Shown here one piece after another: positions 35,091-43,141 of a stretch of DNA of 44,044 nucleotides. Every line of letters starts with the position of its first letter. The first letter of the stretch is position 1. A model generated the notes under the pieces. The model did no database searches and was not told the DNA's origin. It saw nothing but the letters and a program-made list of their open reading frames with translations. The stretch comes from Gemmiger formicilis (GTDB lineage Bacteria > Bacillota > Clostridia > Oscillospirales > Ruminococcaceae). Location of the stretch: the NCBI RefSeq assembly GCF_016901605.1, contig NZ_JACJKP010000002.1, positions 1 through 44,044 of the forward strand, written 5' to 3'. A program made the translations under genes and the position numbers.

Positions 35091-36500
35091 ATGAAGCGGT
35101 TGGTGATTTACTTTCACTATGACGCGCAGGGCTTGCTTGACGGGCCCTGCCGTTTTGCAGTGGAGGCATTGCTGCCTTTGGCGGAAGTGTTTCTGGTAAC
35201 CAACGGAACCCTGCGCCAGGACGATCATGTATGGGCTGCAGAACATAATGTGCAGGTTCTGGAACGGGACAACGTGGGCCTCGATGTGGGAGCTTATCGC
35301 CAGGCGCTGCTAACGCTTGGAAGAGAACAAGTCGCATCCTATGATGAACTTGTACTGATGAATTATACCCTCGCGGGGCCTGTTTGTCCGCTGGAAAATA
35401 TGTTCCGGGAAATGGAACAGCGCAACACGTTGGATTTCTGGGGGCTCACGCGCCATTATGCTATGCAAAGCCGTCGGTTCGGCGGTTCTGTACCGGAGCA
35501 TCTGCAGTCTCATTTTTTGGCTGTTCGCCAGCCTATGATGCGGCAGGACGCTTTTTGGGAGTATTGGGAGCAGATGAAATTGCCCCAAAGCTATGAAGAG
35601 TCTATCATTTGCCATGAAACAAGATTCACAGATTATTTTGAAAAGCAAGGTTTTGTCTGGGACAGCTATGTGCAGACAGAGGATCTGAAAGCAATCTTTG
35701 TGAATCCCATTATGGCATGCCCGCGCGAACTTGTAGAACACCGTGCGTGCCCGTTTTTCAAGCGCCGCAGCTTTTTTACGCCCTATGAGGATGAGCTTCG
35801 GCGTACTGATGGAAACGCAGCAAAAGACCTGTACAAATATCTGAGCAGAGAAACGGATTACCCGGTAGATGATCTGATACAAGCGTTGCTGAAAGACCAT
35901 ACGCTTTCGGCAATGGGAAAAAACATGCACTGGCATTATCTTTTGCCCTGTGCGGGGAAAACTGCGCCGGAGCCTTGGGAAGAATCTGATTTGTGTCTGA
36001 TTCGTTTCGAAAGCCCCGTGTGCGATACCGTTTCCCAATGGTATCTGCAGCAGAGCGCAGAACAGGCAGAAAAACAGCTGCTGCAGATCAAGGATCTTTT
36101 CCGGCGTTTTCCGATGCTGGGGGTCGCGGCACCGGAACTTCCGCTGTGGCCACAGGCCATTCGGGCCAATTATACGCAATGGGAAAAAGATTACACCTGG
36201 CTGAAACACCAGGTAACGGTCCCGTTGGACAATGAGCCGCCGCTTCCGTTGCTTGCAGGATGGGTACTGGTTCGTAAAGCTGCATTCCCGGAAGGTATCC
36301 CGGCAGTATCCAATATACGGGATGCGTGGCTTTTGCCGTTGCAGGCCCAACAGAATGGTTATTACAGTGCAACATTTGAATCCTGCGCGCAGGCAGCGGC
36401 ACGAGCCGAACCATACACTGCCGGTGTGTTGAAGTCGGGCGAAATTGGTTCGGTAGCAAAGCAGCTGGGACGCCTAATCAAGCATAAGATTCTGCGTTGA
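35091..36500 (+). CDS. RgpF-like protein, shorter paralogue
   Basis: A 469-aa relative of the preceding protein. Its N-terminal part matches closely (KRLVIYFHYD, DNVGLDVGAY, FWGLTRHY, HLQSHFLAVR, CPFFKRRSFF). The C-terminal part is shorter and diverged, and the second copy of the xGxDVxA(Y/F) motif is missing. It probably adds a different residue or acts as a partner. ATG at 35091 is chosen for the GAGG 10 nt upstream; ATG 35076 is also in frame but overlaps the previous gene. Confidence 0.85.
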   Translation: MKRLVIYFHYDAQGLLDGPCRFAVEALLPLAEVFLVTNGTLRQDDHVWAAEHNVQVLERDNVGLDVGAYRQALLTLGREQVASYDELVLMNYTLAGPVCPLENMFREMEQRNTLDFWGLTRHYAMQSRRFGGSVPEHLQSHFLAVRQPMMRQDAFWEYWEQMKLPQSYEESIICHETRFTDYFEKQGFVWDSYVQTEDLKAIFVNPIMACPRELVEHRACPFFKRRSFFTPYEDELRRTDGNAAKDLYKYLSRETDYPVDDLIQALLKDHTLSAMGKNMHWHYLLPCAGKTAPEPWEESDLCLIRFESPVCDTVSQWYLQQSAEQAEKQLLQIKDLFRRFPMLGVAAPELPLWPQAIRANYTQWEKDYTWLKHQVTVPLDNEPPLPLLAGWVLVRKAAFPEGIPAVSNIRDAWLLPLQAQQNGYYSATFESCAQAAARAEPYTAGVLKSGEIGSVAKQLGRLIKHKILR

Positions 36501-36523
36501 CAAGATAAAAGGGGAGAAGGAAC

Positions 36524-37531
36524 ATCAAAAAACAACGGTTGTTTTATCTGGATTTTATCCGGGCTGTGGCTTTGGTGGCGATTCTTATCATTCACTTTAA
36601 TGCTACGGTTACGGGTTACTTCACATTGCCGCACAAACTGTTTGCAAGTGTTTTGCCCTTTGGGATTTATTTGGGAGATTTTGGCTCTTCTCTATTTTTC
36701 ATTGTTTCGGGGGCGGCGCTTGCACTGACTGTTTCGGAAAAGCAGGGATGGCTGACATTCTATAAAAAGCGTGCAAAGGCGATTTATCCGCTGTTTTGGC
36801 TTGCTTGGATTGTATGCTTTTCCATTCGTTTTGTCACAAAACCCGGCTATTATGCGGCAGCCAAAACCCCGACCTTGCTGCTGACGGTATTGGGCTTGGA
36901 TAATTTTGCGGTAGCGGCCGGATGGGTTGGTACAGACTTCGCTTGTGTGGGCGAGTGGTTCTTGGGAAGTATTCTTTTTCTCTACCTTCTTTTTCCGCTG
37001 CTGCAGCGTGGCCTGAAACGTAATCCCTGGATCACTTGGATCTGTACACTGGCTGTTTGCCTGCCCATTCATCTTTCCGGGGTGGATGCCCATCTGGTGG
37101 CAATCCATGTGATCGAGTTTTTGTTCGGAATGCAATATTTGCGGTGGAACAAAAAAGTGAAGGCAGTTCTGGTGCCTTTTCTGGCAGTTGGAACGGTAGC
37201 ACTCTCCGGATATGACAGCAAAGTTACCTGTGCTCTTTTCAGCATGATGATTTTTATTTTGCTGGAAGGTGTATCTTCCTTTCTGGATTATCCGTGGCCC
37301 AGAGCCATCTGCGGTAAGGCTGCCAAGCTCTCCTATGCGGTATTTTTGGTTCACCACGTGCTGATTCAGAGCATGGCGGAACATTTTGATTTGGCGGCGT
37401 TGTCACGCCGGGATACAGCATTCCTGTTTTTGGTCTATCTGGTCGCAGTTTGGGCGGCAGCAGAAACTTTGCTGTGGTTGCAGCGCTTTGTGCAGAAAGA
37501 ATTTGCAGCGCTGCGTCCCGCTAAAGAATAA
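36524..37531 (+). CDS. Acyltransferase-3 family membrane protein, probable ATC start
   Basis: A polytopic acyltransferase (OafA-like) that likely acetylates or acylates the surface glycan. The N-terminal RLFYLDFIRAVAL motif, many hydrophobic segments (about ten) and a C-terminal HHVLIQS stretch fit the family. Only a TTG at 36539 offers a standard start, and it would remove the family's basic N-terminal residues; it is also 22 nt from GGGGAG. ATC at 36524 is 7 nt from GGGGAG and would give MKKQRLFYLDF. It is the last gene of the locus; a terminator follows. Confidence 0.82.
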   Translation: MKKQRLFYLDFIRAVALVAILIIHFNATVTGYFTLPHKLFASVLPFGIYLGDFGSSLFFIVSGAALALTVSEKQGWLTFYKKRAKAIYPLFWLAWIVCFSIRFVTKPGYYAAAKTPTLLLTVLGLDNFAVAAGWVGTDFACVGEWFLGSILFLYLLFPLLQRGLKRNPWITWICTLAVCLPIHLSGVDAHLVAIHVIEFLFGMQYLRWNKKVKAVLVPFLAVGTVALSGYDSKVTCALFSMMIFILLEGVSSFLDYPWPRAICGKAAKLSYAVFLVHHVLIQSMAEHFDLAALSRRDTAFLFLVYLVAVWAAAETLLWLQRFVQKEFAALRPAKE

Positions 37532-37535
37532 GAAG

Positions 37536-37567
37536 AATCCCTGCCGGAGTGTGGCAGGGATTTTTTT
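37536..37567 (+). terminator. Rho-independent terminator of the glycan locus
   Basis: A 10-bp stem (37536-37545 with 37553-37562) and a 7-nt loop run into seven Ts. Confidence 0.9.
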
Positions 37568-37589
37568 GTTGCGGCCGCATTGTCACCCC

Positions 37590-37618
37590 TGTACAAAAAA
37601 CAGTGGGTACGGTATAAT
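37590..37618 (+). promoter_or_regulatory. Promoter of hprK
   Basis: TGTACA (37590-37595), 17-nt spacer and perfect TATAAT (37613-37618), about 40 nt before hprK. Confidence 0.78.
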
Positions 37619-37658
37619 AAGACTAATATTGAATACCTCATGAAAGGGGCGTTTGGTT

Positions 37659-38591
37659 GTGTCTGAATTTTCTGTATCCCTTGCAAAATTGGCGCAGGAA
37701 GCCAATCTGACGGTGGCATATACTCCTTGTGAGTTGGACAAGGTCAAAGTGACCGCGACTGAGGTGTATCGTCCCGGTATTCTACTGGCCGGTTATTATG
37801 AGAACTTCGATAATACCCGTGTGCAAATCATCGGTTTGACAGAAATGTCTTACCTGGAGGAACTTTCTACCTCTCTGCGGAATATGCGGTTGGAAAAACT
37901 TTTTTCTTTCCAACCTCCCGCAGTGATTTTGACCCGCAATATGCAGCCTCTTTCTGAGATGATGCAATATGCGAAACAGTACTCGGTCCCCTTGCTGATG
38001 TCTACCGAAATGACATCCGCTTTGATGGGTGTACTGATTACTACACTGAACACCGAACTGGCGCCTCGAATCACACGGCACGGTGTGTTGGTGGAGGTCT
38101 ACGGCGAAGGAATCTTGATTTTGGGCGATTCCGGTGTAGGTAAAAGCGAAACAGCCATCGAACTGGTCAAACGTGGCCATCGGCTGATTGCGGATGATGC
38201 TGTGGAGCTCCGGCGTGTTTCTTATCGCAGCATTTTGGGAACAGCTCCCGCCAATATCCGTCACTTTATCGAACTGCGCGGTATTGGCATTATCAACGTT
38301 GCGCACGTGTTTGGCATTGGCTCTGTACGCAGCAGTGTGGAAGTTGAGATGGTGGTTCAGCTTGAACCGTGGGACCGTACCAAAAATTATGATCGTACGG
38401 GACTGGACACGGAATATTACGATATTCTGGGCGTCAAGGTTCCCAGCATGTTGATTCCGGTTATGCCGGGAAGAAATCTTGCCGTCATTCTGGAAACAGC
38501 AGCAATCAACAACCGCACCAAGGAAATGGGCTACAACGCAGCGAAGGAGCTGCTGGCCCAGCTGGGATTGCAGGATGATATTTCGCTGTAA
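37659..38591 (+). CDS. hprK: HPr kinase/phosphorylase
   Basis: It phosphorylates HPr at Ser46 when glycolytic intermediates are high and removes the phosphate when they are low, setting CcpA-type catabolite control in Firmicutes. The 310-aa protein has Walker A GDSGVGKS (residues 156-163), H141 in TRHG, and the C-terminal signature near ELRGIGIINV. GTG at 37659 is chosen for its 9-10 nt spacing from GAAAGGGG; a TTG at 37653 is too close. HPr itself is not in the window. It starts a run of genes that continues to dnaE. Confidence 0.96.
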   Translation: MSEFSVSLAKLAQEANLTVAYTPCELDKVKVTATEVYRPGILLAGYYENFDNTRVQIIGLTEMSYLEELSTSLRNMRLEKLFSFQPPAVILTRNMQPLSEMMQYAKQYSVPLLMSTEMTSALMGVLITTLNTELAPRITRHGVLVEVYGEGILILGDSGVGKSETAIELVKRGHRLIADDAVELRRVSYRSILGTAPANIRHFIELRGIGIINVAHVFGIGSVRSSVEVEMVVQLEPWDRTKNYDRTGLDTEYYDILGVKVPSMLIPVMPGRNLAVILETAAINNRTKEMGYNAAKELLAQLGLQDDISL

Positions 38592-38623
38592 AGTATATTA
38601 GGGAAAAGAGAGATATTGAGTAC

Positions 38624-39373
38624 ATGCAGATGATTGCAGATCTGCACACACATACGCTGTGTGCCACACATGCTTACCAGACCGTCAACGAAATGGCGGT
38701 AGCTGCCAAAGAAGCGGGATACTGTGCCCTGGCCATTACGGACCATGCTCCGGCCATGCCGGACTCGCCGCACATCTGGCACTTTTCTAACGGAAATGCG
38801 CTGCCAAGAAAAATTAACGGTGTGGCTATGCTTTATGGCGCCGAAGCCAATGTAATGGATACCAAAGGCGGTTTGGATTTATCGCAAAATCAGCTGGCGG
38901 TACAGGATTGGGTGGTAGTGTCCATCCATAGCCCGTGTATGCCGGGACTTCTGACACGCAAAGAGGCAAATCGGATTTGGTTGAATGTGGCGGAAAACCC
39001 TTATGTAGACTGCATTGGACATTCCGAACAGGGAAACTATCGGTACGATTATGATCTGGTGACCAAAGCGTTTGCTAAAAACCACAAAGTAGTGGAACTG
39101 AACGCAGGTTCTTTTTCGGTGAGAAAAGATGGCATTCCCAATATGCGGGCATTGTTGGCGGCCTGTTTGAAGAATGGTTGCCATATTGCCGTGGACAGCG
39201 ACGCACACAGTGCCTGGCGGTTGTTGAACGCATTGCCGCCGCTGTATGCCATGTTGGAAGAGATGAACTTCCCGGAAGAACTGATCGTCAATGCAACCCG
39301 TGAAAACCTGGTACAAGAATTAAAACTGCATGGCCGACGCTGTGCGGAAGAAATTGGAGGCATTTTATTATGA
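38624..39373 (+). CDS. PHP-domain phosphoesterase, YcdX-like
   Basis: A 249-aa metal-dependent phosphoesterase. The PHP motif DLHTHT (H8, H10) and ITDHAP (about residues 38-43), plus HSEQGNY and DSDAH further on, are the metal ligands of the fold. The YcdX branch binds three zinc ions; the substrate is unknown. Its stop overlaps the glucokinase start by 4 nt, suggesting coupled translation. Confidence 0.88.
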   Translation: MQMIADLHTHTLCATHAYQTVNEMAVAAKEAGYCALAITDHAPAMPDSPHIWHFSNGNALPRKINGVAMLYGAEANVMDTKGGLDLSQNQLAVQDWVVVSIHSPCMPGLLTRKEANRIWLNVAENPYVDCIGHSEQGNYRYDYDLVTKAFAKNHKVVELNAGSFSVRKDGIPNMRALLAACLKNGCHIAVDSDAHSAWRLLNALPPLYAMLEEMNFPEELIVNATRENLVQELKLHGRRCAEEIGGILL

Positions 39374-40326
39374 GTCAATATACTATTGGAATTGATTTGG
39401 GCGGCACCACCATGACCGCTGGCCTGGTAAACGAAAACTATGAGATCGTAGGCAAAATCACTTGGGCTACACGGCTGCCCCGTCCCGCAGCAGATTTGGA
39501 ACATGCGCTGGCCGACCTTTGCCGTGCAGTTGCAAAAGAGAATAACGTTGCTTTCTCTGACGTAAAATATGTGGGAATCGGAACGCCCGGCAGTGTGAAT
39601 TTTACCACTGGCTTTGTGGGCTACAACACCAACTTCGGTTATTATGACTGGAACCTGGGCCCTGATATGGAAAAACTGCTGGGCTGCAAGGTGTATGTAG
39701 AAAACGACGCCAATGCAGCTGCCTTTGGTGAGTACATTGCAGGCGGTGCAAAAGGCTACAAGGACGCCGTCGTAATCACCTTGGGAACCGGTATCGGCAG
39801 CGGCATCATTCTGGGTGGCAAGATTATCCGCGGCTTTAACTTTGCGGCCGGCGAGATGGGACACACGGTAATCGTCAAGGGCGGACGTAAATGCAACTGC
39901 GGCCGCAGTGGATGCTGGGAACGTTATGCCTCCGCACGTGCTTTGACGGAAGATACCAAAGCGGCTATGAAAGAACACAGCGATACCCTTATGTGGAAGC
40001 TGGTGCCCGATATTGACCATGTGAATGCCAAGACTTCGTTTGACGCCATGGCTAAGGGTGATGCATTGGCCAAACAGGTCGTGAACAACTGGATGGAATA
40101 TGTTGCTTGCGGCCTTGCCAACGTGGTGAATACCTTTGAACCGGAAGTCATCTGTGTGGGCGGTGGCGTATCCAACCAGGGCGAAACGCTGTTGGGACCC
40201 GTGCGTGCTTATGTGGAAAAGGAGACCCATGATATTACCAGTGGCCGTGTACCCGAAATCCGCGCCTGCGAGCTCCGTAACGATGCTGGCGTGATTGGTG
40301 CGGCTGCACTGGAGAGCTCGATTTGA
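39370..40326 (+). CDS. glcK: ROK family glucokinase
   Basis: It phosphorylates glucose, or a related sugar, with ATP. 318 aa, with the ATP loop DLGGTT (residues 9-14), GTGIGSG, the ROK motif GEMGHT (ExGH) and the zinc site CNCGRSGCWE (about residues 177-186). No N-terminal helix-turn-helix, so it is a kinase and not a ROK repressor. GGAGG lies upstream. It supplies glucose-6-phosphate to pgi. Confidence 0.93.
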   Translation: MSQYTIGIDLGGTTMTAGLVNENYEIVGKITWATRLPRPAADLEHALADLCRAVAKENNVAFSDVKYVGIGTPGSVNFTTGFVGYNTNFGYYDWNLGPDMEKLLGCKVYVENDANAAAFGEYIAGGAKGYKDAVVITLGTGIGSGIILGGKIIRGFNFAAGEMGHTVIVKGGRKCNCGRSGCWERYASARALTEDTKAAMKEHSDTLMWKLVPDIDHVNAKTSFDAMAKGDALAKQVVNNWMEYVACGLANVVNTFEPEVICVGGGVSNQGETLLGPVRAYVEKETHDITSGRVPEIRACELRNDAGVIGAAALESSI

Positions 40327-40366
40327 TTGAAAAATTGCCGAGAAAAAACCGGCAAGGGGAGAAGAC

Positions 40367-41293
40367 ATGCACGAGCAATTAAAGGCAGAACTGAGAGCCG
40401 GACTGCAGGCGGCAGGACTTCCGTTTGCAGAGCAGGAGCCGCTGGCGGCACATACGACGTTCCGAATTGGCGGCCCGGCTGAATTTTGGTGTACCCCTCA
40501 CGATGCGGAAGAACTGCGCACAACTTTGGAATGCTGCAAAAAGGTCGGCGCACGGTTTTACCTGCTAGGAAACGGTTCCAATACGCTGTTTTCAGACGAA
40601 GGGTTCGATGGTGCAGTGATTGATTTGCGCGGTCTCACGCCTTCAATTGCCGCGCAGGAACTGCAGCAAGAAGTTCTGCTTACGGTAGGAGCCGGAATGA
40701 CGCTCGGACGTCTCTGCGCAGAGGCGCAGCAGCGGGCATTGACAGGCTTGGAATTTGCCTGTGGCATTCCTGGAACTGTCGGTGGCGCCGTGTATATGAA
40801 TGCCGGGGCTTACGGCGGCGAGTTAAAGGATGTTCTGGAATCGGTTTCCTATCTGGATGAGGAATTGCAGCTGCATACCTTGCCTGTTTCGGAACTGAAT
40901 ATGGGATATCGAACCAGTATCTTTGAAAAAAATCCATCCTGGTGTGTTTTAAGCGCAACGGTGCGGTTGAAAAAGGGTGACGCTGCCCAAATTCTGGCAC
41001 AGATGCAGGAGTATCTGGAGCGACGCAGAGAAAAGCAACCGCTGGAATGGCCCAGTGCCGGCAGCACATTCAAGCGTCCTCAGGGCGCTTTTGCGGGACG
41101 ACTCATTGAGGAGTGCGGCTTGCGTGGTTTTACTGTGGGTGGCGCACAAATCAGCGAAAAACACTGTGGGTTTGTCATCAACAAAGGCGGTGCAACCTGT
41201 GCGGACGTGGTTGCACTGACAGAAGAAGTCAAGCGTATTGTCCGGGAAAAGACTGGCTATGTGCTGGAACGTGAAATTCGAGTGGTAAAATAA
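40367..41293 (+). CDS. murB: UDP-N-acetylenolpyruvoylglucosamine reductase
   Basis: It reduces the MurA product to UDP-MurNAc with NADPH and FAD. 308 aa; FAD-binding features GNGSNTLF and PGTVGGAVYMNAGAYGGE, then the catalytic segment PSAGSTFKRP, and a C-terminal GGAQISEKHCGFVIN. It is the type II (Y-loop-lacking) form typical of Firmicutes. A short hairpin (40335-40355) lies right before the GGGGAG site and may lower translation. Confidence 0.96.
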   Translation: MHEQLKAELRAGLQAAGLPFAEQEPLAAHTTFRIGGPAEFWCTPHDAEELRTTLECCKKVGARFYLLGNGSNTLFSDEGFDGAVIDLRGLTPSIAAQELQQEVLLTVGAGMTLGRLCAEAQQRALTGLEFACGIPGTVGGAVYMNAGAYGGELKDVLESVSYLDEELQLHTLPVSELNMGYRTSIFEKNPSWCVLSATVRLKKGDAAQILAQMQEYLERRREKQPLEWPSAGSTFKRPQGAFAGRLIEECGLRGFTVGGAQISEKHCGFVINKGGATCADVVALTEEVKRIVREKTGYVLEREIRVVK

Positions 41294-41308
41294 GGGGCGA
41301 AGTGCAAA

Positions 41309-42172
41309 ATGAACTTTTTGATCGTTACGGGCCTTTCGGGGGCAGGCAAATCGATGGCGGTCAATGCTTTGGAGGATATTGGCTTCTTTTGCATTGATAA
41401 CATTCCTGTGGCATTGCTTCCGCGTATCGTGGACTTTGCCTTGCAGGGCGAAAACCAGCTCAGCCGTGTAGCGGTCGTCATGGATGTACGTGGTGTGCGC
41501 AACAGCGATCAGCTGGAGCAGGCGCTGGCAGATCTTGACGCCAAAAAAATTGAATACGAAATTCTGTTTTTGGATGCCAATAGCAACACCATCCAGCGGC
41601 GTTATAAAGAAACGCGCCGTCAGCATCCCATTACGATAACCGATCATGTTTCTGTCGAGGAAGCCATCGAACGGGAGCGGCGGCTGCTGCAGCCTTTGCG
41701 CAGCCGTGCCAAATATGTGATTGACACTTCGCTGTTGAGCGCCGCCCAGAATAAAGAACGGGTATGCAGCCTGTTTTTGGATAAGGGTAAATGTCCGATG
41801 GCCCTGACGGTGGTTTCGTTCGGTTTTAAGTACGGACTTCCGCAGGAAGCGGATCTGGTTTTGGACGTTCGCTGCTTGCCCAATCCGTTCTATGTACCGG
41901 AATTGAAGAACCTCACGGGAATGGATCAGGCGGTTGTGGACTATGTTATGGCGGCGCCGGAATCACAAGAACTGCTGAACCGGTATGAAAACATGCTGGA
42001 ATATGCGCTGCCCCTGTATGTTAAGGAGGGCAAAAGCCAGTTGATGATTGCGGTGGGTTGTACGGGTGGTAAACATCGCTCTATTACATTCGCACGCAAG
42101 ATTGGCGAATTTTGTCAAAAGCTGGGGTATGCCCCCAGTGTTCAGCATCGTGATGCAAAAAGAACACTGTAA
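41309..42172 (+). CDS. rapZ: RapZ/YvcJ nucleotide-binding protein
   Basis: A 287-aa P-loop protein (GLSGAGKS, residues 8-15) with the C-terminal GCTGGKHRS motif. In E. coli RapZ directs decay of the GlmZ RNA and so controls GlcN6P synthesis; in Firmicutes the YvcJ role is less clear, with links to competence and wall metabolism. It lies between murB and whiA; the yvcK gene that usually separates rapZ and whiA is absent. Confidence 0.94.
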   Translation: MNFLIVTGLSGAGKSMAVNALEDIGFFCIDNIPVALLPRIVDFALQGENQLSRVAVVMDVRGVRNSDQLEQALADLDAKKIEYEILFLDANSNTIQRRYKETRRQHPITITDHVSVEEAIERERRLLQPLRSRAKYVIDTSLLSAAQNKERVCSLFLDKGKCPMALTVVSFGFKYGLPQEADLVLDVRCLPNPFYVPELKNLTGMDQAVVDYVMAAPESQELLNRYENMLEYALPLYVKEGKSQLMIAVGCTGGKHRSITFARKIGEFCQKLGYAPSVQHRDAKRTL

Positions 42173-42205
42173 TCTTTTTGACGCAATCCTAAGGAGGATC
42201 ATCGT

Positions 42206-43141
42206 TTGAGTTTTTCACAAGAAGTAAAGAACGAGATATTGCGTCACAAAATCACAAAACCTTGTTGCAATGTGGCCGCCGCTTATGCGGTGGCCTGTTT
42301 TGGTAAGTATTTTGATGACCGCGGTGTTGTTTTGCAGACCGAAAATGAAGGCGTGGCGATTTTTGCCCAAAAATCTTATCGCCGCTGTGGAATTGAAGGA
42401 GAGGTTCTCAGAAAAGAACGTCCCACCGGACCGGTTTTTGAGTTCAGCGTAAAAGCGGAAGATCAGATTCCCAAAATGCTGGATCTGTTTGGACACACCG
42501 GAAAAGAACCCACACTGCGCATTCGGCCGGAACACTTTAAATGTCAAAAGTGTATGCAGACTTTTATTGCAACCGCTTTTTTGTGCTGCGGTACAATGAC
42601 AGACCCGGAAAAAAGTTATAATCTGGAGTTCCTGTCCACGCGCCACTACCTGTCCCAACAGCTGGAAGCCATGCTGGCGGAACATGATTTTCACCCCCAC
42701 CGTGCGTTGCGAAAAGGTGCCAATACGGTTTATATTAAAGCAGCGGACCATATCGAAGATCTGCTGACTTTTATGGGGGCAGGAGGCGCTGCCATGCGCA
42801 TAATGGACCAGCGCCTTTATAATGAAATGCGAAATAAGACGAATCGTCTTTCCAACTGCGAGACGGCCAACCTGGGAAAAAGTGTACAGGCAGCCGTACA
42901 GGTACAAATGGCGATCGAACGTCTGAAAGAAGCCGATGCGCTGGCAACACTGCCGGAAGCTCTGCGCCAGACCGCAGAACTGCGTATGCAGTATCCGGAT
43001 CTTCCGCTGGCCAAACTGGCCCAGAAGATGGACCCGCCGGTGAGCAAAGCAGGTCTGTCCCATCGATTCAAACGAATCCAGGAGGCGGCAAAGCGTCTGT
43101 CGGAGCCATCCCAAACGGAAAAGGAAACCAACCATGCCTGA
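42206..43141 (+). CDS. whiA: DNA-binding protein WhiA
   Basis: A 311-aa protein with a LAGLIDADG-like N-terminal domain and a C-terminal helix-turn-helix (LPLAKLAQKMDPPVSKAGLS, about residues 271-290). In Gram-positive bacteria WhiA affects cell division and chromosome segregation. TTG at 42206 is the start, with AAGGAGGA upstream. The stop overlaps the dnaE start by 8 nt. Confidence 0.95.
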   Translation: MSFSQEVKNEILRHKITKPCCNVAAAYAVACFGKYFDDRGVVLQTENEGVAIFAQKSYRRCGIEGEVLRKERPTGPVFEFSVKAEDQIPKMLDLFGHTGKEPTLRIRPEHFKCQKCMQTFIATAFLCCGTMTDPEKSYNLEFLSTRHYLSQQLEAMLAEHDFHPHRALRKGANTVYIKAADHIEDLLTFMGAGGAAMRIMDQRLYNEMRNKTNRLSNCETANLGKSVQAAVQVQMAIERLKEADALATLPEALRQTAELRMQYPDLPLAKLAQKMDPPVSKAGLSHRFKRIQEAAKRLSEPSQTEKETNHA

